From positions 744,001 to 808,000 of the forward strand of contig NZ_JACHYB010000002.1 in NCBI RefSeq assembly GCF_014192515.1: a DNA stretch of 64,000 nt. Reading direction: 5' to 3'. The position numbers and the translations under genes were made by a program. Positions 43,969 to 52,779 of this stretch are shown piece by piece. The notes below the pieces were generated by a model. The model was not told where the DNA came from and ran no database searches. It worked only from the letters and a program-made list of their open reading frames with translations. Each line of letters starts with the position of its first letter. Within the stretch, counting starts at the first letter, position 1. This DNA is from Microbacter margulisiae. GTDB taxonomy: Bacteria > Bacteroidota > Bacteroidia > Bacteroidales > Paludibacteraceae.

Positions 43969-45408
43969 ATGGAAAACAACTATCCCTTACAAGAAAATCT
44001 TTATCTGCCAAAATATTTCAGTTCAAAAGCCATTGCCGCTTTTTTTCTGGCTCTCGTAGGGACAAACTTATTGTTTTATAATCGGTTATTGCCATTTCAG
44101 TGGATGATATTTGCTATCATCGAAGCAGTTGGCTTTTTCTATTTCACACAAATCCTTTCCAAACGTTGGCGGTCAAGCAGTGTAAAACGCTTTGAAAAAC
44201 GCCTATTTATCAACTCTTTGGTTCTACATGCCATATGGGTTGTATTTGCGTATTTCTTCTATATCTGGATGAGCGGGCAACCCTTTGAATTTGCGGCAGC
44301 TGATTCACATGGATACGTGACACATGGAATGGCATTTGCTGATATGATCAGAAATGGACAATTTCTTGCCATTTTTGCCAATAAAGGAATGGATGTATCC
44401 GATATGGGATTTCCTTTGTGGCTATCATTCCTTGACCTGACTGTTGGCCCGTCTTTACTGGTTCAAAGATTAATCCATGCTATTTTCAGCGCCTGGACGG
44501 CTGTTTTACTTTACCGGTTGACAACCCGCAATTTTGGAGAGTCTGCCGGAAGACTCGCAGGCATCATGTTTATGCTGCTCCCAAACTTTTTCTTTTACGT
44601 TGGTATTCATCTTAAAGAAACAATGATGATTTTCTTTGTAGTAGCTTTTGCTGAAAATGCAGACCAACTAATCCGGGGAGAAAAACTAAAACCTAAAGCA
44701 TTTATTCTTACCATCGTACTTACTCTGGTATTCTTCCTGTTTCGTACTGCACTTGGGATTACTGCTATTTTTGCTTTAATGACTGCACTGGTTTTTTCAA
44801 AAGGACAAAACATCAAGAAATGGGGAAAAAGAATTATCATAGGAGTTTGGGTAGTTGCGGCTCTAAGCGTTTTTCTTTCTGCCAGAATGTCGAATGAAAT
44901 TCATGAATTATACGAATATAGGAATGCTGACCAAGCTACCAGCATGAAATACAGAGCTATTGAAAAAGGGGGCAATTCATTTGCCCGTTACGGCACCATG
45001 GCGCTTTTTGCCCCGATGATCATCACACTTCCATTCCCAACCTTCACGTTAGCAAACGATGAACAAAAAAATCAGATGATGTTTTCCGGTGGATATTTCG
45101 ACCGCAATGTGTATAGTTTTTTTGTTCTGCTTGCCCTCTTTTTGCTAATACGAAGGAAACAATGGAGAGAACACCTTTTTATCATTACTTTCTTTGTTAC
45201 CTATCTGCTCATTATCGCCAAAAGTGCTTTTGCCATGTCCGAGCGATTTCATTTACCAGCAGTTCCTTTCCTTTTAGCCATGGCAGCATATGGCATGACC
45301 CAAACCGGGAAAAAGGAGCGAAAATGGTTTATCCCGTTTTTGGCGTTTATCGTTTTCCTAGTGATTGGATGGAACTGGTTTAAGCTCGCCGGGCGCGGTA
45401 TTGCCTGA
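43969..45408 (+). CDS. Multi-pass membrane protein, possible GT39-like glycosyltransferase
   Basis: 479 aa with about ten transmembrane segments (for example AIAAFFLALVGTNLLFY, VLHAIWVVFAYFFYIWM, AFILTIVLTLVFFLFRTALGITAIFAL, WFIPFLAFIVFLVIGWNWF). The first extracytoplasmic loop has FAAADSHGYVTHGMAFADMI, an Asp-containing stretch at the place where PMT/ArnT-like enzymes carry their catalytic acid. The general shape suggests a lipid-linked sugar transferase or O-antigen related protein, but no definite family motif is seen. Confidence 0.55.
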   Translation: MENNYPLQENLYLPKYFSSKAIAAFFLALVGTNLLFYNRLLPFQWMIFAIIEAVGFFYFTQILSKRWRSSSVKRFEKRLFINSLVLHAIWVVFAYFFYIWMSGQPFEFAAADSHGYVTHGMAFADMIRNGQFLAIFANKGMDVSDMGFPLWLSFLDLTVGPSLLVQRLIHAIFSAWTAVLLYRLTTRNFGESAGRLAGIMFMLLPNFFFYVGIHLKETMMIFFVVAFAENADQLIRGEKLKPKAFILTIVLTLVFFLFRTALGITAIFALMTALVFSKGQNIKKWGKRIIIGVWVVAALSVFLSARMSNEIHELYEYRNADQATSMKYRAIEKGGNSFARYGTMALFAPMIITLPFPTFTLANDEQKNQMMFSGGYFDRNVYSFFVLLALFLLIRRKQWREHLFIITFFVTYLLIIAKSAFAMSERFHLPAVPFLLAMAAYGMTQTGKKERKWFIPFLAFIVFLVIGWNWFKLAGRGIA

Positions 45409-45433
45409 TGTAGGTTGTCCACTTAAAAAATCG

Positions 45434-45441
45434 TACCTTTG
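45434..45441 (+). promoter_or_regulatory. -7 promoter box of prfA
   Basis: TACCTTTG, exact consensus, 20 bp upstream of the prfA start. Confidence 0.7.
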
Positions 45442-45461
45442 TAGTTTGTAAAAGATACGAC

Positions 45462-46547
45462 ATGGACAATAATACAATTTTAACACGATTAGAAGGATTA
45501 TCACAACGCTTTGAAGAAGTTTCCACATTAATCACAGATCCGAGTGTCATTGCAGACATGCAGCGATTCGTGAAACTCAACAAAGAATATCATGAATTGG
45601 AACAAATTGTAAATGCCCAGAAAGAATATCAACAACTTTTAGAACATTTGCAAGAGGCAAAAACCATCCTTGAAACGGAAGGCGACCCTGAAATGCGTGA
45701 TCTGGCCAAAGAAGAAATCGAACAAATCCAGGAGAAATTGCCTGTTCTGGAAGAACAGATCAAACTTATGCTGGTACCCAATGATCCTCAGGATGCAAAA
45801 AATGCTATCATGGAGATTAGGGCAGGAACAGGCGGCGATGAAGCTTCGATTTTTGCAGGCGACCTATACAGAATGTACACTAAATACTGTGAAAACAAAG
45901 GATGGAAAATTCAGGTTACCAATTTCAATGAAGGAACAGCCGGTGGATTTAAGGAAATTGTAATGGAAATTTCGGGTGAAGGAGTTTACGGCATTCTAAA
46001 ATACGAATCTGGAGTCCATCGTGTCCAACGCGTACCAGCAACTGAAACACAAGGAAGAGTACATACTTCGGCAGCAACTATTGCTGTACTGCCGGAAGCA
46101 GATGAATTTGACGTTGATATCAAAGAATCAGACATTCGGGTAGATATTTTTTGTGCTTCGGGACACGGAGGACAATCTGTGAACACTACCTATTCCGCTA
46201 TTCGTCTGGTACATATTCCTACAGGAATAACCGTGCAGTGCCAGGATGAAAAATCACAGTTAAAGAACAAGGCTAAAGCTATGGTGGAACTGCGAAGCCG
46301 AATTTATAACATGGAATATCAGAAATACCTGGACGAAATAGCATCCAAGCGTAAAACGATGGTTTCCACAGGAGATCGTTCGGCAAAAATCCGTACGTAT
46401 AATTATCCCCAAAGCCGTGTCACCGACCACCGGATTGATCTTACGCTTTATAACTTACCGAACATCATGGATGGCGATTTACAGCCCATCATCGACAAAT
46501 TAATTGTTGCAGAGAATGCAGAACGCATTAAAGAAGCCCAATTATAA
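45462..46547 (+). CDS. prfA: Peptide chain release factor 1
   Basis: 361 aa. The catalytic GGQ is in [13 protein letters not shown], and the tripeptide anticodon PAT in [23 protein letters not shown] assigns it to RF1 (UAA and UAG), not RF2. The N-terminal coiled coil ([17 protein letters not shown]) and [24 protein letters not shown] are also typical. It ends translation by hydrolysing peptidyl-tRNA. Confidence 0.98.
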   Translation: MDNNTILTRLEGLSQRFEEVSTLITDPSVIADMQRFVKLNKEYHELEQIVNAQKEYQQLLEHLQEAKTILETEGDPEMRDLAKEEIEQIQEKLPVLEEQIKLMLVPNDPQDAKNAIMEIRAGTGGDEASIFAGDLYRMYTKYCENKGWKIQVTNFNEGTAGGFKEIVMEISGEGVYGILKYESGVHRVQRVPATETQGRVHTSAATIAVLPEADEFDVDIKESDIRVDIFCASGHGGQSVNTTYSAIRLVHIPTGITVQCQDEKSQLKNKAKAMVELRSRIYNMEYQKYLDEIASKRKTMVSTGDRSAKIRTYNYPQSRVTDHRIDLTLYNLPNIMDGDLQPIIDKLIVAENAERIKEAQL

Positions 46548-46588
46548 AGGGAGATTGAAAGCACTTACACAAACGTCACAAAATTCAT

Positions 46589-46596
46589 TATCTTTG
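46589..46596 (+). promoter_or_regulatory. -7 promoter box of fabG
   Basis: TATCTTTG, exact consensus, 37 bp upstream of the fabG start. Confidence 0.7.
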
Positions 46597-46633
46597 TATC
46601 ATATCTAATTTTCAAAATCTAACTAAACCGACA

Positions 46634-47380
46634 ATGAAACTTTTAGCAGGAAAAGTAGCGCTTATCACAGGAGCTGCAAGAGGAATAGGAAAGGCAATTG
46701 CATTACGATTTGCTGAAGAAGGAGCAAATATCGCATTTACTGATTTGGCATATGACGACATAGCCAAAGCTACCGAAAATGAACTAACCGCATTTGGCGT
46801 AAAAGCCAAAATGTATGCTTCAAACGCGGCAAATTTTGACGATACACATACAGTAGTGGCTGAGATTGTCAAAGAATTCGGACAGATTGATATTTTGGTC
46901 AATAATGCCGGCATCACACGCGATGGATTGATGATGCGTATGACCGAACAACAATGGGACATGGTAATCAATGTCAATCTGAAATCAGCCTTTAATTTTA
47001 CACATGCCGTTATTCCTACAATGGTTCGCCAAAAAAAGGGCAGCATTATCAATATGAGTTCCGTTGTTGGTGTTTCCGGAAATGCAGGTCAAGCAAATTA
47101 TTCTGCCTCAAAAGCCGGTATGATTGGATTAGCAAAGTCAATTGCCAAAGAATTTGGTTCACGTAATATTCGTGCAAACGCCATTGCTCCTGGATTTATT
47201 GAAACGGAAATGACACATGCACTTACAGACGAACAACGTGCAAAATGGACGGAAGTTATTCCATTAAAACGTGGCGGAACTCCTGACGAAGTTGCCAAGG
47301 TATCGCTTTTTCTGGCTTCCGATCTGTCATCTTATGTATCAGGACAGGTAATCCACGTTTGTGGTGGAATGAACACTTAA
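46634..47380 (+). CDS. fabG: 3-oxoacyl-[ACP] reductase
   Basis: 248 aa short-chain dehydrogenase. NADPH-binding TGAARGIGKAIA, NNAGITRDGLMMRM, catalytic Ser in INMSSVVGVSGNAGQ, and YSASKAGMIGLAKSIAKEF with the Tyr-Lys pair are seen; RDGLMMRM is characteristic of FabG. It reduces 3-oxoacyl-ACP in fatty acid synthesis. Monocistronic, with its own promoter and a terminator-like hairpin downstream. Confidence 0.95.
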   Translation: MKLLAGKVALITGAARGIGKAIALRFAEEGANIAFTDLAYDDIAKATENELTAFGVKAKMYASNAANFDDTHTVVAEIVKEFGQIDILVNNAGITRDGLMMRMTEQQWDMVINVNLKSAFNFTHAVIPTMVRQKKGSIINMSSVVGVSGNAGQANYSASKAGMIGLAKSIAKEFGSRNIRANAIAPGFIETEMTHALTDEQRAKWTEVIPLKRGGTPDEVAKVSLFLASDLSSYVSGQVIHVCGGMNT

Positions 47381-47406
47381 TTGACAACAAACCAATGCTA
47401 TAAAAC

Positions 47407-47444
47407 GAAGAAACGCAGTTGCTGAATAGTGGCTGCGCTTCTTT
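47407..47444 (+). terminator. Terminator after fabG
   Basis: GAAG-aaa-CGCAG pairs with CTGCG-CTTC around a 14-nt loop, then TTTT. It starts 27 bp beyond the fabG stop. Confidence 0.65.
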
Positions 47445-47560
47445 TAGCTTCAAGATAAATCATTCAATAAAAAAGAATGATTTTTGAGCGATGTTTCTGT
47501 AATTCCTTATCACACATGCCGGTGGATACACATTTCGAAAAAAGTTAAAATTCAGGAAAG

Positions 47561-49093
47561 ATGAACATAAACATGCAGCCGACCATCGAAATTATGGACA
47601 CTACGCTACGCGATGGAGAACAAACATCCGGCGTATCGTTTGCTGTCAACGAAAAGCTGAGCATTGCCCGTCTCTTACTGGAAGAAGTACAAGTAGATCG
47701 TATCGAAATCGCATCTGCCCGTGTTTCCAAAGGAGAACAGGAAGCAGTAGCCCGCATCATCAACTGGGGAAAAGCAAGAGGCTATTTGTCGAGAATCGAA
47801 GTTTTAGGATTCGTAGACGGAACGATCACGGTAGATTGGATGAAAGAAACCAAAGCTGCGGTACTTAATCTGCTGTGCAAAGGATCCCTGAAACACGTCA
47901 CCGCACAATTACATCGTACCCCCGAAGAGCATATCGCTGATATTAAACAAGTTATCCATTATGCTGAACAAAATAACATTCAGGTAAACGTTTATTTAGA
48001 GGACTGGTCCAACGGGATTCAACATTCTCCCGATTACGTATATTTTATGATGGATCATCTTCTCCAGCTACCCATCATGCGCTTTATGCTACCCGACACA
48101 TTAGGCATTTTAAATCCTTATCAAACGGGAATTTATTGCAAAGACATGATTGATCGCTATCCTTCAGCACATTTTGATTTCCATGCGCACAATGATTATG
48201 ATTTTGCTGTGGCGAATTCATTTGCTGCAGTAATGGTGGGAGTCCATGGCATACACGCCACTGTCAACGGACTTGGTGAACGGGCAGGTAATACGCCGCT
48301 ATCAAGCGTAATGGCAGTCCTAACCGACCACTTACATGCCAAGCTGCGCACAAAAGAAGATCGCATTGCCCACGTTAGTAAAATCGTGGAAAGTTATTCC
48401 GGAATTCGTATTCCGGCCAACAAACCCATCATCGGAGAAAATGTCTTCACACAATGTGCCGGTATTCATGCTGATGGTGATAATAAAAACAATCTATATT
48501 ATAATGACTTATTGCCTGAACGCTTTGGACGTGAACGTTCTTACGCTTTAGGAAAAACTTCAGGGAAAGCCAATATCCGGAAAAATCTGGAAAGCCTGGG
48601 GATTGAACTGGATGACGCTTCCATGAAGCTCTTGACTCAGCATATTATTGAATTAGGAGATAAAAAAGAATTAGTCTCTATGGAAGACCTGCCTTATATT
48701 ATCTCCGATTTATTACATAGTGAGGAAGTAGACGAAAATATTCGTGTCCTAAATTATTCCTTATCCGTTGCACAGGGATTAAAACCCGTTGCAACGATTA
48801 AAATAGACATTAAAGGAGTTGTATATCAACGGACTGCCGTTGGCGATGGTCAATACGATGCATTTATGAAAGCACTCTGGCAAATCTATGATAGCTTAAA
48901 GAAACCGCATCCAATCCTCATTGATTACGAAGTCACGATTCCTCCAGGTGGAAGTACTGACGCATTTGTACAGACTGTAATCACATGGAAATTTAATGAC
49001 AGGACATTCAAAACAAGAGCATTAGATCCGGATCAAACTGAAGCCGCTATCAAAGCAACTATTAAAATGCTGAATCTCATCGAAACTATGTAA
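47561..49093 (+). CDS. LeuA-family alpha-isopropylmalate/citramalate-type synthase
   Basis: 510 aa. The DRE-TIM barrel metal site is in MDTTLRDGEQTSGVSFAVNEKL and HAHNDYDFAVANSFAAV with NGLGERAGNTPLSSV. The C-terminal about 120 residues (YSLSVAQGLKPVATIKIDIKGVVYQRTAVGDGQYDAFMKAL) form the LeuA dimer/regulatory domain that binds leucine or isoleucine. Family members condense acetyl-CoA with 2-oxoisovalerate (leucine) or pyruvate (citramalate route to isoleucine). This divergent type in Bacteroidota cannot be assigned to a substrate by reading, so no symbol is given. No other leu genes are adjacent. Confidence 0.88.
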   Translation: MNINMQPTIEIMDTTLRDGEQTSGVSFAVNEKLSIARLLLEEVQVDRIEIASARVSKGEQEAVARIINWGKARGYLSRIEVLGFVDGTITVDWMKETKAAVLNLLCKGSLKHVTAQLHRTPEEHIADIKQVIHYAEQNNIQVNVYLEDWSNGIQHSPDYVYFMMDHLLQLPIMRFMLPDTLGILNPYQTGIYCKDMIDRYPSAHFDFHAHNDYDFAVANSFAAVMVGVHGIHATVNGLGERAGNTPLSSVMAVLTDHLHAKLRTKEDRIAHVSKIVESYSGIRIPANKPIIGENVFTQCAGIHADGDNKNNLYYNDLLPERFGRERSYALGKTSGKANIRKNLESLGIELDDASMKLLTQHIIELGDKKELVSMEDLPYIISDLLHSEEVDENIRVLNYSLSVAQGLKPVATIKIDIKGVVYQRTAVGDGQYDAFMKALWQIYDSLKKPHPILIDYEVTIPPGGSTDAFVQTVITWKFNDRTFKTRALDPDQTEAAIKATIKMLNLIETM

Positions 49094-49119
49094 GAAAGGG
49101 ATTCGATTGAAAAATAGAC

Positions 49120-49692
49120 GTGAATTCTTTTACTATATTTATCATTGCAATCGGTCTTTGCATGGATACTGTGTCAGTATCAGTCGCAGCAGGATGTAGC
49201 AAGCAGCCTTTAAAAATAGGAACAATTCTACGCTTTGCATTGGTTTTAGCTGTTATGCAAGGCGGGATGCCTGTTTTAGGATGGTTTCTTGGAGAACATG
49301 TTGCCGATCTTTTGTCACATATTGACCATTGGATTGCATTCGGCCTGCTGACCTGGATAGGAGGCAAGATGGTGTATGATGGCATCATCGAATATCATCA
49401 TCCACATAAAAAGAAATCACTCCGGCTTAATTCCTATAAATTTCTTTTCACGTTAGGTATCGCAACCAGTATTGATGCTTTTGCCGTAGGATTCACATTT
49501 GCAGCGCTTCATCAAACGATTTGGTTGCCAGTTTTCATTATCACTTTGACTACACTCGCTTTTGCTTTGCTGGGCATTTTTGTAGGGAGGAAAATAGGAA
49601 ATCATTTTCAGAACTATGCTGAGATAGTCGGGGGCCTCTTACTTATCGGGATTGGCATAAAGATTGTCATTGAGCATTTGTCAATCCATTAA
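49120..49692 (+). CDS. mntP: Manganese efflux pump MntP
   Basis: 190 aa, six transmembrane helices in two inverted halves, each with the conserved Asp: FIIAIGLCMDTVSVSVAAGC and ATSIDAFAVGFTFAAL. It starts with GTG at 49120. MntP exports Mn2+. No yybP-ykoY-type riboswitch is seen in the 26-bp space after the preceding gene, so regulation by that element is not evident. Confidence 0.92.
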   Translation: MNSFTIFIIAIGLCMDTVSVSVAAGCSKQPLKIGTILRFALVLAVMQGGMPVLGWFLGEHVADLLSHIDHWIAFGLLTWIGGKMVYDGIIEYHHPHKKKSLRLNSYKFLFTLGIATSIDAFAVGFTFAALHQTIWLPVFIITLTTLAFALLGIFVGRKIGNHFQNYAEIVGGLLLIGIGIKIVIEHLSIH

Positions 49693-49711
49693 TTTATTAA
49701 TATTCAACACA

Positions 49712-50500
49712 ATGAACACAAATATTGATGCTGCTTTAAAATCATTCGAGCGATTGTTACTTATCATGGACGAACTTCGGGAAAAATGTCCATGGGACAG
49801 AGAACAAACACTCGAAAGTCTACGTACGTTAACAATAGAAGAAACATACGAACTGGCGGACGCCATCACAAAAAACAATACGAAAGAACTCAAAAAAGAG
49901 ATTGGAGATTTACTTTTACATATCGTCTTTTACGCCAAGATAGGGAGTGAGACAAATGACTTTACACTCGACCAAATCATTGATGGGCTCAACGAAAAAC
50001 TTATTTACCGTCACCCTCATATTTTTGGAGAGACACAGGCAGAAACATCCAATGATGTAAAAGAGAATTGGGAAAAGCTGAAATTAAAAGAAAAAGGAGG
50101 AAATAAAACTGTTTTAGCAGGAATTCCCAAATCTATGCCTTCCTTAATCAAAGCCTATCGTTTACAAGACAAGGCTCGCGGGGTAGGGTTTGACTGGAAA
50201 CAACGGGAAGATGTTTGGGAGAAAGTGGCTGAAGAACTTGGAGAATTGCAAACAGAAATTGCACAGGCAGATGCAGAAAAAAGCGAAGCCGAATTTGGAG
50301 ATTTCCTATTCAGCATCATTAACGCTGCCCGTTTATACAACATTAATCCTGACAATGCATTAGAGAGAACTAACACCAAATTTATTCAGCGCTTCAATTA
50401 TTTGGAAGAACAAACCATTCAGAAAGGCATTGACCTAAAACATCTGACTTTAGAGCAAATGAATATTATCTGGAACGAAGCAAAGACCAAAGGTCTTTAA
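49712..50500 (+). CDS. mazG: Nucleoside triphosphate pyrophosphohydrolase MazG
   Basis: 262 aa from ATG 49712; the frame is open 16 codons further inside mntP but has no family similarity. Two MazG domains: EKCPWDREQTLESLRTLTIEETYELADAI with KKEIGDLLLHIVFYAKIG (EExxD and ExxxD metal sites), and VWEKVAEELGELQTEIAQA with EAEFGDFLFSIINAARLYNINPDNALERTNTKFIQRF. It hydrolyses non-canonical or excess NTPs. The TAA stop (50498..50500) lies in the target duplication of the ISAon1-like element, so the gene is intact but its native terminator is now 1.4 kb away. Confidence 0.96.
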   Translation: MNTNIDAALKSFERLLLIMDELREKCPWDREQTLESLRTLTIEETYELADAITKNNTKELKKEIGDLLLHIVFYAKIGSETNDFTLDQIIDGLNEKLIYRHPHIFGETQAETSNDVKENWEKLKLKEKGGNKTVLAGIPKSMPSLIKAYRLQDKARGVGFDWKQREDVWEKVAEELGELQTEIAQADAEKSEAEFGDFLFSIINAARLYNINPDNALERTNTKFIQRFNYLEEQTIQKGIDLKHLTLEQMNIIWNEAKTKGL

Positions 50501-50503
50501 AAC
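50496..50503. repeat. Left target-site duplication of ISAon1-like element
   Basis: TTTAAAAC, repeated at 51934..51941. It contains the mazG stop codon TAA. 8 bp is usual for ISL3-type elements. Confidence 0.9.
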
Positions 50504-50554
50504 GGATCAATCGGAAAAGTTGTGTTAGAGGATAAAAAATGATAATTTTGTTTC

Positions 50555-50944
50555 ATGGAAAAAGAGACAGAATTAAAGTCAGCGGAACATCAGTTGTTGG
50601 AGTTAATATTGCCAGAAGGGATCCTGGAGTATTTTGAAATAAAATCAGTTAGGAACATTGGGATAGGTTATGCGGTTTATCTTGAAGAAAAGCCTGATAT
50701 TCCTTCAGAGTATGCAGGAGAACCTCTTCGTTGTCATGGCTTTCATCAGGAACAAACCATACATGATTTTCCAATACGAGGAAAGGTATTTGATTTGAAG
50801 ATTAAGTGTCGAAGGTGGTTGAATGCCAATACAAACCAAGTGGTTAGCCGAAATTGGGAACTTACGGCAAAAGGAACGCGATTTACACAGGAATTCGCGG
50901 CTTTTTTAAAAGAATTACCTGGATATTCATCCCATAAGTGCTAA
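50555..50944 (+). CDS. ISAon1-like transposase, N-terminal frame
   Basis: 129 aa. It contains the HPLEEKP-like segment of the ISL3 N-terminal region (IGYAVYLEEKPDIPSEYAG, LRCHGFHQEQTIHDFPIRGKVFDLKIKCRRWL), probably a DNA-binding beta domain that in ISL3 carries a zinc finger. Here only scattered Cys and His are present. It stops at 50944. The next frame, read one base further (+1), stays open from 50910 and runs into the catalytic frame. Confidence 0.82.
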   Translation: MEKETELKSAEHQLLELILPEGILEYFEIKSVRNIGIGYAVYLEEKPDIPSEYAGEPLRCHGFHQEQTIHDFPIRGKVFDLKIKCRRWLNANTNQVVSRNWELTAKGTRFTQEFAAFLKELPGYSSHKC

Positions 50945-50954
50945 ATCCCTTGCA

Positions 50955-51902
50955 GTGCATTATTATCTGGATGGAAAGCAGTTGCAAGAGCAATACAAGG
51001 ACTATCTGAGTGATTATCATCAGTGGGATCAAAAATCTCATGCTCACCAATGGCTGCTTTATCCGGATAATGTAGACCGTTTCTTAAGTATAGATGAAAC
51101 TAGCTTGTCTAACGGAGAACTATATACTCTTGTTACCAACAAAGCGGCAAAAGGAGGTAAAGGAACCATTGTGGCTATGGTTCGGGGAACTAAGGCAGAG
51201 GATATTGTCGCGGTTCTCAACAAGCTGCCAAAGCGTGTCAGGTGGAAAGTCCGGGAAGTTACCATGGATATGGCAGCCAATATGGAATACGTGATCAAAA
51301 TTTGCTTTCCCCAAGCCAGTAGAGTGACCGACAGGTTTCATGTTCAACAGTTGGCTTATGATGCCGTTCAGGAGCTCAGAATTAAACATCGTTGGAATGC
51401 ACTGGACAGGGAAACGATCGATATGGCATTAGCGAAAGCCTGCGGAAGGAAATACAATCCACCGGTTCTGGCAAACGGAGACACTCTCAAGCAACTACTG
51501 GCGCGTAGCAGATATTTGTTGTTTAAGAAACCCACAGCATGGACATATTCTCAGAAAACAAGAGCTGAAATTCTTTTTGAACTGTATCCTGACCTAAAGA
51601 AAGCATATCATTTTTCCTTGCAATTGGGGGCTATTTACCATCAAACAAAAGACAAAGGAGTAGCTTTTGCTAAACTGGCACAGTGGTATGATAGGGTTGA
51701 TAACTCAGGTATTTTGTCATTTGGAAGCATCACCAGAACCATTCAATCACATTATTTGACGATCCTGAATTATTTTAATCACAGAAGTACAAATGCTTCT
51801 GCAGAATCATTCAATGCCAAAATCAAAGCTTTTAGGGCATCTTTCAGAGGCGTGAGAGATGTGAATTTTTTCCTTTTCAGACTAACAAAAATTTATGCTT
51901 AA
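50955..51902 (+). CDS. ISAon1-like transposase, catalytic frame
   Basis: 315 aa from GTG 50955; the frame is open from about 50910 with LDIHPISAKSLAVHYYLDG, which reads as transposase sequence, so the real protein may begin earlier or be made by a +1 shift from the first frame. The DDE_Tnp_ISL3 region is clear: FLSIDETSLSNGELYTLVTNK (first Asp), VTMDMAANMEYVIKICFPQASRVTDRFHVQQL (second Asp), and STNASAESFNAKIKAFRASFRGVRDVNFFLFRL (Glu). It catalyses transposition of the element. Confidence 0.9.
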   Translation: MHYYLDGKQLQEQYKDYLSDYHQWDQKSHAHQWLLYPDNVDRFLSIDETSLSNGELYTLVTNKAAKGGKGTIVAMVRGTKAEDIVAVLNKLPKRVRWKVREVTMDMAANMEYVIKICFPQASRVTDRFHVQQLAYDAVQELRIKHRWNALDRETIDMALAKACGRKYNPPVLANGDTLKQLLARSRYLLFKKPTAWTYSQKTRAEILFELYPDLKKAYHFSLQLGAIYHQTKDKGVAFAKLAQWYDRVDNSGILSFGSITRTIQSHYLTILNYFNHRSTNASAESFNAKIKAFRASFRGVRDVNFFLFRLTKIYA

Positions 51903-51910
51903 TCAACAAA

Positions 51911-51933
51911 AACACAACTTTCCCGATTGATCC
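51911..51933 (+). repeat. ISAon1-like right inverted repeat
   Basis: AACACAACTTTCCCGATTG plus ATCC, the reverse complement of 50504..50526 except for one base. Confidence 0.92.
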
Positions 51934-51954
51934 TTTAAAACACGATTGTATATA

Positions 51955-52001
51955 ACGTAAAAAGCCTACCTCTCTAAAAATGAAAAGTAGGCTTTTTACG
52001 T
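51955..52001. terminator. Bidirectional terminator (original mazG / hemD terminator)
   Basis: ACGTAAAAAGCCTAC and GTAGGCTTTTTACGT, a perfect 15-bp stem with a 17-nt loop. It would have ended mazG before the insertion, and ends the minus-strand hemD now. Confidence 0.92.
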
Positions 52002-52013
52002 TAATTAAAAAAA

Positions 52014-52772
52014 CTATTTTTTGTTGTTCTTGTGGTTTTCCTTTAAGAACAACTCCAACGCTGCAGTCATCGAAGGTGCTTCGGGACGGGGAGCTTCTAT
52101 TTCAAGTTGCAACCCAGCATCTCGAATAGCTTGCGCAGTTGTCGCTCCAAAAGTGGCAATCTTGATCTCTCCCTGCTCGAAATTTGGAAAGTTTTTCAAT
52201 AGAGAAGCGACTCCCTGGGGACTGAAGAAAATCAACAAATCATAATTAAATTCCTCATCCTGAGAAAATTCATTGCTCACAGTCCGATACATAATACCGA
52301 CATGGAACTGAACTTTATTCTTTTCCAATAAAAGAAGAATCTCCTCATTATGAACATCGGAAAGCACTACCAGATAAGATTCTTCTAAATGTTTGGAAAT
52401 GATAGAAAACAAGTCAGCCAATTTACCTGTCGCCCCATAAAATACTTTTCTCTTCCTGTACTGAATATACTTTTGCAAATAAAGAGCAACAGATTCAGAA
52501 ACACAAAAATATTTCATGGATTCTGAAACAGTAATCCTCATTTCCTGACAAATACGGAAGAAATGATCTATGCCGGTCTTTGACGTAAACACAACAGCAG
52601 TATGATCTAAAATAGCAACTTTTTGTTGTCTAAACTCTTTCGCCGTTACCGGTTCTACCTTTATAAAAGGACGGAAATCAATCTTCACTCCATATTTCTC
52701 AATAATGTCAAAATATGGAGACTTTTCAGATGTTGGCGGTGGTTGTGAAACCAGAATTTTCTTTACCTTCAA
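52014..52772 (-). CDS. hemD: Uroporphyrinogen-III synthase family protein
   Basis: 252 aa. The HemD fold is supported by KKILVSQPPPTSEKSPYFDI, AVVFTSKTGIDHFFRICQE, YCVSESVALYLQKY, LVVLSDVHNEEILLLLEKN, LLIFFSPQGVASLLKNFPNF and KIATFGATTAQAIRDAGLQLEIEAPRPEAPSMTAALELFL. The family closes and rearranges the D ring of hydroxymethylbilane to uroporphyrinogen III. Family sequence identity is always low, so the call relies on the pattern. No other hem genes are adjacent. It follows DUF4271, a usual pairing in Bacteroidota, and has a -7 box inside the end of that gene. Confidence 0.85.
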   Translation of the reverse strand: MKVKKILVSQPPPTSEKSPYFDIIEKYGVKIDFRPFIKVEPVTAKEFRQQKVAILDHTAVVFTSKTGIDHFFRICQEMRITVSESMKYFCVSESVALYLQKYIQYRKRKVFYGATGKLADLFSIISKHLEESYLVVLSDVHNEEILLLLEKNKVQFHVGIMYRTVSNEFSQDEEFNYDLLIFFSPQGVASLLKNFPNFEQGEIKIATFGATTAQAIRDAGLQLEIEAPRPEAPSMTAALELFLKENHKNNKK

Positions 52773-52779
52773 AACGTAA

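Larger units (their letters stand above)
50504..51933 (+). mobile_element. ISL3-type insertion sequence, ISAon1-like (1430 bp)
   Basis: 23-bp inverted repeats at 50504..50526 and 51911..51933, starting GGATCAATCGG, with one mismatch; 8-bp direct duplication TTTAAAAC on both sides. It contains two transposase frames (50555..50944 and 50955..51902), the usual ISAon1 arrangement. TAATTTTG at 50543..50550 is a possible internal -7 box directly before the first start. The insertion is at the mazG stop and leaves the protein unchanged. The clean ends suggest a recent event. Confidence 0.93.

Noticed and set aside
50900..50912. -1 frameshift at slippery T TTT TTA in the ISAon1-like first frame
   Set aside because: The heptamer is in phase, but a -1 shift leads to a stop after nine codons; the catalytic frame needs +1 instead.
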